Shown here piece by piece: positions 8,268 to 17,749 of a stretch of DNA of 35,871 nucleotides (the stretch's first letter is position 1; every line of letters begins with the position of its first letter). The translations under genes were made by a program, and so were the position numbers. The stretch comes from an uncultured Erysipelotrichaceae bacterium (GTDB lineage: Bacteria; Bacillota_I; Bacilli_A; RF39; UBA660), in assembly GCA_902795215.1 (NCBI GenBank), contig CADBKG010000016.1, forward strand, positions 1 through 35,871. Reading direction: 5' to 3'. The notes under the pieces are model-generated. The model was not told where the DNA came from. It searched no databases and saw nothing but the letters and a program-made list of their open reading frames with translations.

Positions 8268-9323
8268 ATGAAAAAAAGATTATTTTTAATTATTGGTTTG
8301 TTTATGATTTTATTACCAATTAGTGTTTTTGCTAGAGTATACGATGTTGATATGGATGTAACTTTAAACAAAAACTATAATGCAAGTCATTTTAGTGTTG
8401 GTGGAAATATCAAACAAACAGAAAATTCCAATATCGATGGTATCAATGTGATGATTGGTGAAAAAATCAATGCAGAAGGATCATCAGCATATGGATTATT
8501 TATTGGACAAGATATTTATTTAAGTGAAAAACTAGATAAAGATTTATTCTTGCTAGGTGATGATATCAACATAAGTAATGATTCAGTTTTACCTAGAGAT
8601 GTTTATATTATGGGAAATGATATAAAGATTAATTCTGATATAGGTGGAAACTTAAGGCTAGGTGCAAGTAAAATAGATTTAAGTGGTGTTAAAGTTAATG
8701 GTAATGTGACATTATATGCTGACAATATTGTATTTGATAAAGATACCGTGATAAGTGGTACATTAAAATATGTAGATAATGCCAAAGTAGAAGGATTAGA
8801 CTTAGCAAGCATTGAAACAGTTAAAACAATTGCAGCAAAAGAGATTAAAGAAACAACTATAAAAGATAAAGTTAATTATTTTGCAAGTAGTTTTATAATG
8901 AACTATATTACAATGCTTGTATTTATATTAGTATTTAAAAAGTTTAGAGAAAAACTTGAAAAGAAAGATTATAAAAAGTTAGATTATGGTAAGAGACTTG
9001 GACAAGGAGCAATAATTTTATTCCTTGTACCACTTGCAAGTATATTTGCGATATTTACAGTTGTTTTAATGCCTGTATCATTAATTACACTTGCTTTATA
9101 TATGATAGCTGTTTATGTAAGTACATATATTGTGTCTTATAAAGTTGGGGATGTAGTATCTGAGTATACAAAAGTTAAAAATCCATATCTTAATGGACTT
9201 ATAGGTTTGTTAATATATAAAGTGTTAAGTATAATTCCATTTATAGGATCATTTATTAGTTTATTTGCAATACTTATAGGACTTGGAATTATATATAGTT
9301 ATATTAAAACAAGCGAAATTTAA
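8268..9323 (+). CDS. Exported beta-helix (bactofilin-like) protein with C-terminal membrane domain
   Basis: 351 aa. Residues 1-22 are a clear signal peptide (hydrophobic core ending SVFA). Residues 35-175 are short repeating strands with GN/GD turns (VGGNIKQ, FLLGDDINI, YIMGNDIKI, VNGNVTLY), as in bactofilin-like or polymer-forming beta-helices, here placed outside the membrane. Hydrophobic segments at about 207-225, 247-268, 270-292 and 308-346 form the membrane part. It resembles the polymer-forming plus membrane-domain proteins of Firmicutes, whose function is poorly known. An extended -10 TGCTATTAT (8240-8248) and AGAAGGAG precede the start. Confidence 0.75.
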   Translation: MKKRLFLIIGLFMILLPISVFARVYDVDMDVTLNKNYNASHFSVGGNIKQTENSNIDGINVMIGEKINAEGSSAYGLFIGQDIYLSEKLDKDLFLLGDDINISNDSVLPRDVYIMGNDIKINSDIGGNLRLGASKIDLSGVKVNGNVTLYADNIVFDKDTVISGTLKYVDNAKVEGLDLASIETVKTIAAKEIKETTIKDKVNYFASSFIMNYITMLVFILVFKKFREKLEKKDYKKLDYGKRLGQGAIILFLVPLASIFAIFTVVLMPVSLITLALYMIAVYVSTYIVSYKVGDVVSEYTKVKNPYLNGLIGLLIYKVLSIIPFIGSFISLFAILIGLGIIYSYIKTSEI

Positions 9324-9346
9324 TTCACCAAGACGGTGAATTTTTT
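9322..9346 (+). terminator. Rho-independent terminator
   Basis: AATTCACC (9322-9329), loop AAGAC and GGTGAATT (9335-9342), then T. It closes the preceding membrane-protein gene. Confidence 0.88.
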
Positions 9347-9365
9347 CATGAAATTTAGCATTTAA

Positions 9366-9530
9366 AACAAAAAAGTGGGTGCAAAAAGGTGTAATTTTGA
9401 ATGAAAAGTGGGTGCAAAAAGGTGTAATTTTACACAAAAAGTGGGTGCAAAAAGGTGTAATTTTGAATGAAAAGTGGGTGCAAAAAGGTGTAATTTTACA
9501 CAAAAAGTGGGTGCAAAAAGGTGTAAATTA
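9366..9530. repeat. Five-copy 33-bp tandem repeat with alternating unit types
   Basis: The core GTGGGTGCAAAAAGGTGTAA begins at 9375, 9408, 9441, 9474 and 9507, exactly 33 bp apart. The linkers alternate between two forms (TTTTGAATGAAAA and TTTTACACAAAAA), so the true super-period is 66 bp. B-type linkers create GTGTAATTTTACAC, a small inverted repeat. The array stays open in one frame on each strand because 33 is a multiple of three, but neither frame has a ribosome site or familiar protein. Bases 9531-9640 after it show nothing further. It occupies the gap between the membrane-protein terminator and the DGR target promoter. Confidence 0.95.
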
Positions 9531-9643
9531 TTATATAACATATGCAGAAATCACTTATATGAGAATGAAAAAACATAATTTATAAAAACTAGAATACGTA
9601 ATTAGAATTAATTTAAAAAATACTTTTAATAACTGAACATTTA

Positions 9644-9670
9644 TGCTATACTTGATATGAAGATATGGTG
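9644..9670 (+). promoter_or_regulatory. Promoter and SD of the phase-variable DGR target
   Basis: TGCTATACT (9644-9652) is an extended -10 and GGTG at 9667-9670 is a ribosome site six bases before the ATG at 9677. The same arrangement (TGTTATAAT, then ATATGGTGAT and ATGTTGACAAGAAAT) recurs at 35799-35845 before the second gene. That conservation supports ATG 9677 as the ancestral start. Confidence 0.7.
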
Positions 9671-9689
9671 ATAAGAATGTTGACAAGAA

Positions 9690-12848
<3,159 letters not shown>

Positions 12849-12874
12849 AATGCCACCTCCAAGCACTTGAGAGG

Positions 12875-12898
12875 CCTCGCGAAAACCCTTTCGCGAGG
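12875..12898. other. GC-rich hairpin downstream of the VR
   Basis: CCTCGCGAAA (12875-12884), loop ACCC and TTTCGCGAGG (12889-12898): a perfect 10-bp stem with a four-base loop. Several DGRs, including Bordetella phage BPP-1, need a hairpin/cruciform just 3' of the VR for efficient retrohoming. Here the hairpin is 110 bp beyond the VR end, past the stop codon. It lacks a T tract on the + strand (A-rich sequence follows), so it would not terminate the target transcript but could terminate a - strand one. Confidence 0.75.
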
Positions 12899-12918
12899 AG
12901 AAAAAAATAAAATAAAGG

Positions 12919-12935
12919 GTTAAACGCAGTTTAAC
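12919..12935 (+). other. Small perfect hairpin upstream of the TR
   Basis: GTTAAAC, loop GCA, GTTTAAC. A palindrome GGTATACC follows at 12941-12948, and AGCCC/GGGCT (12972-12976, 12983-12987) pair across the TR 5' edge. Together they suggest a structured 5' part of the TR RNA. Confidence 0.5.
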
Positions 12936-12983
12936 TTAGGGGTATACCGTTTAAAGATGCCGAGTGTTGTTAGCCCTTTCTGG

Positions 12984-13093
12984 GGCTGGGCTCGCCTGCG
13001 AACTTCAACAACAACAACGCTAATGCCTTCAATGTGAACTTTGGCATTCCGAACAACAACAACGTGAACAATGAGAACGGCGTGCGTCCCGTC
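12984..13093 (+). repeat. DGR template repeat (TR)
   Basis: 110 bp, non-coding, between the target gene and avd. It reads, in the VR frame, as a series of 15 Asn codons (AAC or AAT) set between conserved codons for G, F, A, V, I, P, E and G. This is the A-rich design of a DGR template. The flanks are identical to the VR. Immediately after CCCGTC the two copies diverge (ATTTTC against GTTTCA). The antisense open frame here is only a by-product of the copied coding sequence. Confidence 0.97.
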
Positions 13094-13095
13094 AT

Positions 13096-13170
13096 TTTCA
13101 AAATAACTTACCTTTGTCAAATTTATAACAAAATAATGCTATGGTGAAATTTGACAGTTTCATTTTGAAA
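13096..13170 (+). other. Nested inverted repeats directly 3' of the TR
   Basis: Outer arms TTTCAAAAT (13096-13104) and ATTTTGAAA (13162-13170), inner arms GTCAAATTT (13116-13124) and AAATTTGAC (13147-13155), each perfect over 9 bp. Folded, they give a two-part stem with an 11/6 internal loop and a 22-base end loop. A competing hairpin GTTTC-ATTTT-GAAAC (13157-13171) overlaps the right arm. In DGRs the spacer between TR and RT binds RT-Avd and primes cDNA synthesis, a likely role here by analogy. Confidence 0.65.
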
Positions 13171-13218
13171 CAGGTGTATCTCTATAAGCTAAAAGCTTTA
13201 AATATATTAATAGTATAA

Positions 13219-13248
13219 GCTACATTGGTTATAATTAATCGATGTAGC
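13219..13248. other. Inverted repeat upstream of avd
   Basis: GCTACAT (13219-13225) and ATGTAGC (13242-13248) with a 16-base loop that contains TATAAT (13230-13235). AAGCT/AGCTT (13186-13198) forms another short hairpin upstream. The element could be a hairpin in the TR transcript or an operator around an avd promoter; the sequence does not decide. Confidence 0.4.
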
Positions 13249-13277
13249 AACTTGCTATTACTTTTTGGGGGAATAAA

Positions 13278-13634
13278 ATGGATGTAAAAAATGAGTTTAG
13301 GTTATATAACAAAATTATTAAATACGATGAATATATAAGAGAATATGTTGCAAATAATATTCCCAGTGTTCATAGAGATGTAAGAATACATTTATTAGAT
13401 GAAAGTTATAACTTAATCAAATATCAATTTGAAGCACAATTCAACAAAGGAAATATTAGAAATAAGTATATTAATGAAATGATTGTAACTATTTCAATAT
13501 TAGACTATTTAAGTAATTTATTAATTAAGATAAATAAAGATAATAAAAAACATGTCATTACTTCAATTCATTATTTAACAGAAATTAAGAATATGACTTA
13601 TGCATGGAGAAAAAATCCCGAAAAAGAAAGTTAA
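13278..13634 (+). CDS. avd: Avd, DGR accessory variability determinant
   Basis: 118 aa, the usual size. Long amphipathic helices (EFRLYNKIIKYDEYIREYV, ESYNLIKYQFEAQF, INEMIVTISILDYLSNLLI) fit the four-helix bundle of the Avd/S23-like family. The stretch MTYAWRKNP near the end is typical of Avd C-termini. Avd is basic, forms a pentameric ring in BPP-1 and binds the RT and TR RNA to allow mutagenic cDNA synthesis. Five consecutive G at 13266-13270 provide the SD. Its 3' end overlaps the RT frame by 35 bp, implying coupled expression. Confidence 0.92.
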   Translation: MDVKNEFRLYNKIIKYDEYIREYVANNIPSVHRDVRIHLLDESYNLIKYQFEAQFNKGNIRNKYINEMIVTISILDYLSNLLIKINKDNKKHVITSIHYLTEIKNMTYAWRKNPEKES

Positions 13635-15093
13635 TGATATTTATTATAAATATATTAGCTATGAAAATATAAATAAAATATGGAATATAGTTAGAAAGAC
13701 TTGTAAGAACAAGAAGGGAGTTTATAGATTTTCTGTTAATCAATGTACAAATATTTATAATATTTATTTATCATTATTAAATGGCACATATAAACCGATG
13801 CCATTTAAAATATTTATGATTTTTGAACCTAAACCAAGACTAGTAATGAGTCAATGTGTTGCGGATAAAATAGTTAATCATTTTGTTGCTAATTATTATT
13901 TGATACCTTATCTAGAATCAAAATTAATAGATAGTAATGTTGCAACAAGAAAAGGAAAAGGAAGTAATTATGCTGAAAAGTTGATTAAAGATTATATTAA
14001 TGAAATAAGAATTAAATATCCAAACAAAGATATTTATACCTTAAAAATAGATGTTAGTAAGTATTTTTATAATATTAATCATGAAAGATTAATTATTAAA
14101 TTAGAAAAATATATTGATGATAAAAAAGTTGTTGATTTAATTAAAAGTATACTTAATGAAACTAACAAGGATTATGTTAATAATGAAGTAGTAAGATTAA
14201 ACAAAAAATATGGGACTAATATACCAGAGTATAAACATGGAGTTGGTCTTAGCATAGGAGCAATGACTAGTCAGTTTTTAGCAATATTTTATTTAAATGA
14301 TTTAGATCATTTTATTAAAGAAGATTTAAAGTGTAAGTATTATATAAGGTATATGGATGATTTTTTGATATTTGATATAAATAAAGATAAGTTAAAAAAT
14401 ATATTTGAAATTATTAAAATTAAACTTGAAGAAGAAAAGCTTGATATCAATCCTAAAAGTTCTATAACAAATTTAAAATATGGAATTTCATTTGTTGGTT
14501 ATAAATACGTTATAAAGGAAAAACACTTTAAACAAAAATATAAAAGTAAAACTATATGTAAGATTAATAAAAAGTTAAAAGTGTTAAGAAAAAACGATAT
14601 ATTAAAATATTATAAGTCATATGGAAGTTATTATGGATATTTAAACAAGGTTAAAACTAGGGAAAGGAATTTTAAAATGAAGTCACTAGAAAAATATAAT
14701 TATTATAAAAGTAAATATTTAAAATATATTGTTTTAATAAAAGAAGGTAGTTTTTATAAAACTTATAATGAAGATGCAATTATCATATGGAATTTCTTTA
14801 ATTATAAGTGGTATAAAGACCATATAGCTTTTAGTATAAGTAGCAGTATGAAAGTATTTGATTACTTAACCAAGTTAGGAATAGGTTATATTGTTATAGA
14901 TGAAGAAGAATTATTAAATAATGGAAATGAAGAATTATATGATTTATATCTTAAGATATCAAATATAAAATATGATGAATTTAAAAGAAAAAATGAAATA
15001 TTTTCTCTAGTAGAACGATTAATAAAAAAAGGAAGAATAAAGGAAATAGAAGACAGTTTAAAAAAGTTGGAGGTAGTTTATGAGGGTAAATAA
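13600..15093 (+). CDS. DGR reverse transcriptase with C-terminal MutS-I-like domain
   Basis: 497 aa. RT motifs: KID with catalytic D151, GLSIGAMTSQ (216-225, the DGR-type IGxxxSQ motif in place of QGxxxSP), and YMDD (251-254) with two catalytic Asp. The thumb-like part runs to about 365. DGR RTs usually end around there. This one continues for about 130 residues in which 374-434 resembles MutS domain I: YIVLIKEGSFYKTYNEDA corresponds to the MutS stretch around its FYE mismatch-probe motif, and FDYLTKLGIGYIVID to the strand and helix that follow. The Glu of FYE is Lys here. ATG 13600 lies inside avd and has only a weak SD; the next in-frame Met is at residue 67, inside the fold. Confidence 0.94.
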   Translation: MHGEKIPKKKVNDIYYKYISYENINKIWNIVRKTCKNKKGVYRFSVNQCTNIYNIYLSLLNGTYKPMPFKIFMIFEPKPRLVMSQCVADKIVNHFVANYYLIPYLESKLIDSNVATRKGKGSNYAEKLIKDYINEIRIKYPNKDIYTLKIDVSKYFYNINHERLIIKLEKYIDDKKVVDLIKSILNETNKDYVNNEVVRLNKKYGTNIPEYKHGVGLSIGAMTSQFLAIFYLNDLDHFIKEDLKCKYYIRYMDDFLIFDINKDKLKNIFEIIKIKLEEEKLDINPKSSITNLKYGISFVGYKYVIKEKHFKQKYKSKTICKINKKLKVLRKNDILKYYKSYGSYYGYLNKVKTRERNFKMKSLEKYNYYKSKYLKYIVLIKEGSFYKTYNEDAIIIWNFFNYKWYKDHIAFSISSSMKVFDYLTKLGIGYIVIDEEELLNNGNEELYDLYLKISNIKYDEFKRKNEIFSLVERLIKKGRIKEIEDSLKKLEVVYEGK

Positions 15094-16894
15094 GAGTGTA
15101 AAAGTTGCATTTAGTGTATTTCTTATTGCAGTATTTGGTTTAATTGTTAAAGTAGCAATTAATCATGCAAGAGCGGATATACTTGCTAATGGAACTAAAG
15201 TGCAACCATATTCAGAATTAACTTATTATTTAAATGTTAAATATGATGGTGTTGATAAGTATGGAACATCTAGTAGTGATAACGCTACTGCTGAAATAAC
15301 AAGTGGTTATATTGCTGTAAAAGATAAATTACCTGCAGGACTTGAATTTCAAAATTTTGTTGAAACAGAAGATGGTTCTATTGGTGCAGTTACTAGAGAT
15401 GAAGGACTTGTATGTAATGGTAAAGTAGTAGATGATACAGGTGATGTAGTAGGTTGGAATGAAGAAAATACTAAATTTACTTATCATGGATTGCATTATG
15501 ATAAAGAAACTAATGAAGTTACATTTAAAGTTAAAAATTTAAAAGCAGGTTGTGTTCTTACAGTTGGTATAACTACTATGACACCAACTATAGATAATCC
15601 TGAAACAGATGATAAAGAAACAAGAAGAGATTTTTATAACTATGCAAATGCTTTAGAAGATAATCTAGGAGTTAATTCTAATCTTGCGCATGTATATATG
15701 GGCGAGGAAAATGCTACTAGATATAATGTGACTTATGAATATACTGGAACGGTTCCAGAAGGAGCGCCTAGTGTGCCTGATTTAACTAGTCATGTAAGTG
15801 GAGAACCAGTTTTGGTTGCAAGTAATGCAACTTTAGGTGGATATACATTTAGTGGGTGGACAACTGAAGATGTGACAGTTGAAGATGGAAAATTTTCTAT
15901 GCCTGAAAAAAACGTTGTATTTAGAGGCTCATTTACTAAAGATGATACATATAAAGTTAGTTATAATATAAATGGAACAAAGCCCGATAATTATATAGAG
16001 CCTAGTGATAAGGATTATTATGAAGACGCTACTGTAAAAGTAGATAGACTTAAAAAAGGAAATAGAGTAGGAAATTATGAGTTTAATGGATGGACTAGCG
16101 AAGATGTAACAGTATCTGATGATGGAGACTTTGTAATGCCAAATAAAAATGTATCCTTTGTTGGAACGTTTAAAGAAGTTAAACATACTGTAACATATAG
16201 ATTCTATGATACAGTGCTTCCTCCAAATGCTGATAGTTTGCTTCCTGAAACTAAAGAGTATCACGTTGGAGATAAAGTAAAGCTTACTAATCCAGAAAAG
16301 GTTCAAGGCTATGAGTTTTTAGGATGGTATAAAGAAGACAATTTTGAAATGCCCGATGAAGATATTATTATTTATGGTGAATGGAAAAGGAAAAATGGAG
16401 AATTTACTCCTGAAATTACAAAAACTATTGATAATAAAAAAGATTTATATAAATCAGGCGATACAATTAATTTTAGTATAACTGTTAAAAACAAAGAAAA
16501 TTATGATATAAAAGATGTAATTATAAAAGAGATGGATGATAATGCTGTATTTAGTCAAAGCGATGATTATAATAAAGAAACAGATCATATTATAAAAATA
16601 GATAAAATAAAAGCAGGTGAAAGTATTTCTGTTAAAAGTAGTATTAAAGTAACAGATAAAATGACAGGCAGTAATACTAATACCGTTAAAGTAATAGGTG
16701 CGCTTGCCGATAATTATTATGAGTTATCAGGTAGTGATATAACAGCTTCTGCAAATTATAATGTAGCTAAAAGTTCAAATATAAGAGTGCCTATTACAGG
16801 AAAATCAAGTAAAGCAATTGCTGTAATGTTAGTCATAATTGCATTGTCTAGTTTAATAGCAGGATTATATATTTATAAATTTAAGAAGAATTAA
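15080..16894 (+). CDS. Wall- or membrane-anchored repeat protein coupled to the DGR
   Basis: 604 aa. The ATG at 15080 lies inside the last codons of the RT, with GGAGG just before it, so translation is coupled to the DGR operon. Residues 8-28 form a signal or anchor. An extracellular N-terminal domain (about 35-208) is followed by three SHIRT/InlB-B-like repeats, each ending in a GW motif (YTFSGW, YEFNGW, YEFLGW). A DUF11-like Ig domain follows (SGDTINFSITVKNKENYDI). The C-terminus has VPITGK (about 570-575), a hydrophobic helix and KFKKN. This is the layout of a sortase signal with V in place of L of LPXTG. It is probably a surface partner of the diversified vWA protein, by inference. Confidence 0.85.
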   Translation: MRVNKSVKVAFSVFLIAVFGLIVKVAINHARADILANGTKVQPYSELTYYLNVKYDGVDKYGTSSSDNATAEITSGYIAVKDKLPAGLEFQNFVETEDGSIGAVTRDEGLVCNGKVVDDTGDVVGWNEENTKFTYHGLHYDKETNEVTFKVKNLKAGCVLTVGITTMTPTIDNPETDDKETRRDFYNYANALEDNLGVNSNLAHVYMGEENATRYNVTYEYTGTVPEGAPSVPDLTSHVSGEPVLVASNATLGGYTFSGWTTEDVTVEDGKFSMPEKNVVFRGSFTKDDTYKVSYNINGTKPDNYIEPSDKDYYEDATVKVDRLKKGNRVGNYEFNGWTSEDVTVSDDGDFVMPNKNVSFVGTFKEVKHTVTYRFYDTVLPPNADSLLPETKEYHVGDKVKLTNPEKVQGYEFLGWYKEDNFEMPDEDIIIYGEWKRKNGEFTPEITKTIDNKKDLYKSGDTINFSITVKNKENYDIKDVIIKEMDDNAVFSQSDDYNKETDHIIKIDKIKAGESISVKSSIKVTDKMTGSNTNTVKVIGALADNYYELSGSDITASANYNVAKSSNIRVPITGKSSKAIAVMLVIIALSSLIAGLYIYKFKKN

Positions 16895-16909
16895 TTTTCT
16901 TCTTTTTTT
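16873..16909 (+). terminator. Terminator, left copy of a 37-bp direct repeat
   Basis: AAGAAGAA and TTCTTCTT pair around TTAATT and lead into nine T. The 5' arm includes the last codons and stop of the preceding gene. The same 37 bases recur at 17552-17588, flanking mazEF. Confidence 0.75.
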
Positions 16910-16924
16910 TTAGATATTTTATAT

Positions 16925-16953
16925 TTGACAAAAGTATATACATTGTATATACT
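16925..16953 (+). promoter_or_regulatory. mazEF promoter with palindromic operator
   Basis: TTGACA (16925-16930), 17-base spacer, TATACT (16948-16953). AGTATATAC (16933-16941) and GTATATACT (16945-16953) form a perfect 9-bp inverted repeat with spacer ATT, filling the spacer and -10. This is the expected place for autorepression by the AbrB-fold antitoxin MazE or the MazEF complex. Confidence 0.88.
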
Positions 16954-16972
16954 ATAAATGAAAGGAGAAAAA

Positions 16973-17215
16973 ATGGAAGCAAGATTACAAAAGTGGGGAA
17001 ACTCAAATGGAATAAGAATCCCTCAAAGTATTTTAAAAGCATTAAACTTAAAAACTAATGATAAAGTGGAAATTGAAAAAGTAGAAGATAAAATAATTAT
17101 AACTGTACCAAAAGAAAAAAAGGTATCCTTAAAAGAACTATTTGATGAATATAAAGGAGAAAATTTAGCCAAGGAATTTGAATGGGATGATCCTGTTGGG
17201 AGAGAGATATGGTAA
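16973..17215 (+). CDS. mazE: MazE-type antitoxin (AbrB/SpoVT fold)
   Basis: 80 aa. The N-terminal swapped-hairpin domain (MEARLQKWGNSNGIRIPQSI, then LKTNDKVEIEKVEDKIII) is classic for MazE and binds DNA. The acidic tail (FDEYKGENLAKEFEWDDPVGREIW) should wrap MazF. An in-frame ATG at 16958 lies only four bases past the -10 box and cannot sit inside the transcript with an SD. AGGAG at 16963-16967 serves ATG 16973, which is chosen. It overlaps mazF by 7 bp. Confidence 0.93.
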   Translation: MEARLQKWGNSNGIRIPQSILKALNLKTNDKVEIEKVEDKIIITVPKEKKVSLKELFDEYKGENLAKEFEWDDPVGREIW

Positions 17216-17550
17216 AAACATATATTCCTAAGCAAGGAGATATAATTTATGTTGATTTTAATCCATCTGTTGGGCATGAGCAAGCTGGAAAAAGGCCAGC
17301 TATTATAGTAAGCAATAATGTGTTTAATATTAATACAAAAATGATAATTGTTTGTCCTATCACATCAAATGTTAAAAAATTTCCAACACACTATATTTTA
17401 CAAGAAAGCAAAAAGATAAAAGGGGCGGTTCTTTGTGAACATATTCGAAGCATAGATTATGAAAAAAGAAATATTAAGTTTGTTGAGAAAGCAACAGAAC
17501 TAGATATTTTAAGTGTCAAAACTTTAATTGATATATGTATTAGTGACTAA
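17209..17550 (+). CDS. mazF: MazF-type mRNA endoribonuclease toxin
   Basis: 113 aa, normal length. PKQGDIIYVDFNPSVGHEQAGKRPAIIVSN is the family N-terminus, including the loop with the conserved QAGKRPA Arg. CPITSN and the final strand region (AVLCEHIRSIDYEKR) carry the remaining conserved residues. MazF toxins cut mRNA at short sites; the specificity cannot be read from the sequence. The 7-bp overlap with mazE couples toxin to antitoxin synthesis. A terminator-like repeat begins one base after the stop. Confidence 0.93.
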   Translation: MVKTYIPKQGDIIYVDFNPSVGHEQAGKRPAIIVSNNVFNINTKMIIVCPITSNVKKFPTHYILQESKKIKGAVLCEHIRSIDYEKRNIKFVEKATELDILSVKTLIDICISD

Positions 17551-17551
17551 A

Positions 17552-17588
17552 TTATAAATTTAAGAAGAATTAATTTTCTTCTTTTTTT
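17552..17588 (+). terminator. Terminator, right copy of the 37-bp direct repeat
   Basis: Identical over 37 bp to 16873-16909, including the AAGAAGAA/TTCTTCTT stem and T run. It terminates mazEF and marks the right edge of what may be an inserted cassette. Confidence 0.75.
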
Positions 17589-17604
17589 ATGCAATAAAAT
17601 ATTT

Positions 17605-17648
17605 TTGATACGTCAAAAAGTGAAATATCAAAAAAATAAGCACTTTTT
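17605..17648. other. Two mutually exclusive hairpins before the Rpn-like gene
   Basis: TTGATA (17605-17610) can pair with TATCAA (17626-17631), or AAAAAGTG (17615-17622) with CACTTTTT (17641-17648). The second has a T-rich 3' arm and resembles a weak terminator. The rest of 17649-17749 is AT-rich leader ending in a strong AGGAGGTG. Confidence 0.4.
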
Positions 17649-17749
17649 TAAAAAAAAATTAAGAAAAATGAAATCTATCTTGAATAATAATAATAGAGGG
17701 GTTGGAAAAAAGAAACACAAAAATTTAAAATTAGAAAGGAGGTGGAAAA

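Noticed and set aside
9366-9530. CRISPR array
   Set aside because: The 33-bp units are contiguous and alternate between two linkers; there are no unique spacers and no cas genes.
9379-9585. A 68-residue protein encoded by the 33-bp array
   Set aside because: It is open only because the unit is a multiple of three; it starts with GTG without an SD, and the opposite strand is equally open.
12920-13120. Antisense gene across the TR
   Set aside because: The TR is a copy of coding DNA made of AAY codons, whose complement is rich in GTT and lacks stops; no SD or family resemblance.
13600-15093. Group II intron or retron reverse transcriptase
   Set aside because: No intron domain V/VI, maturase HNH or msr/msd structure; the IGxxxSQ motif, Avd and TR/VR pair identify a DGR.
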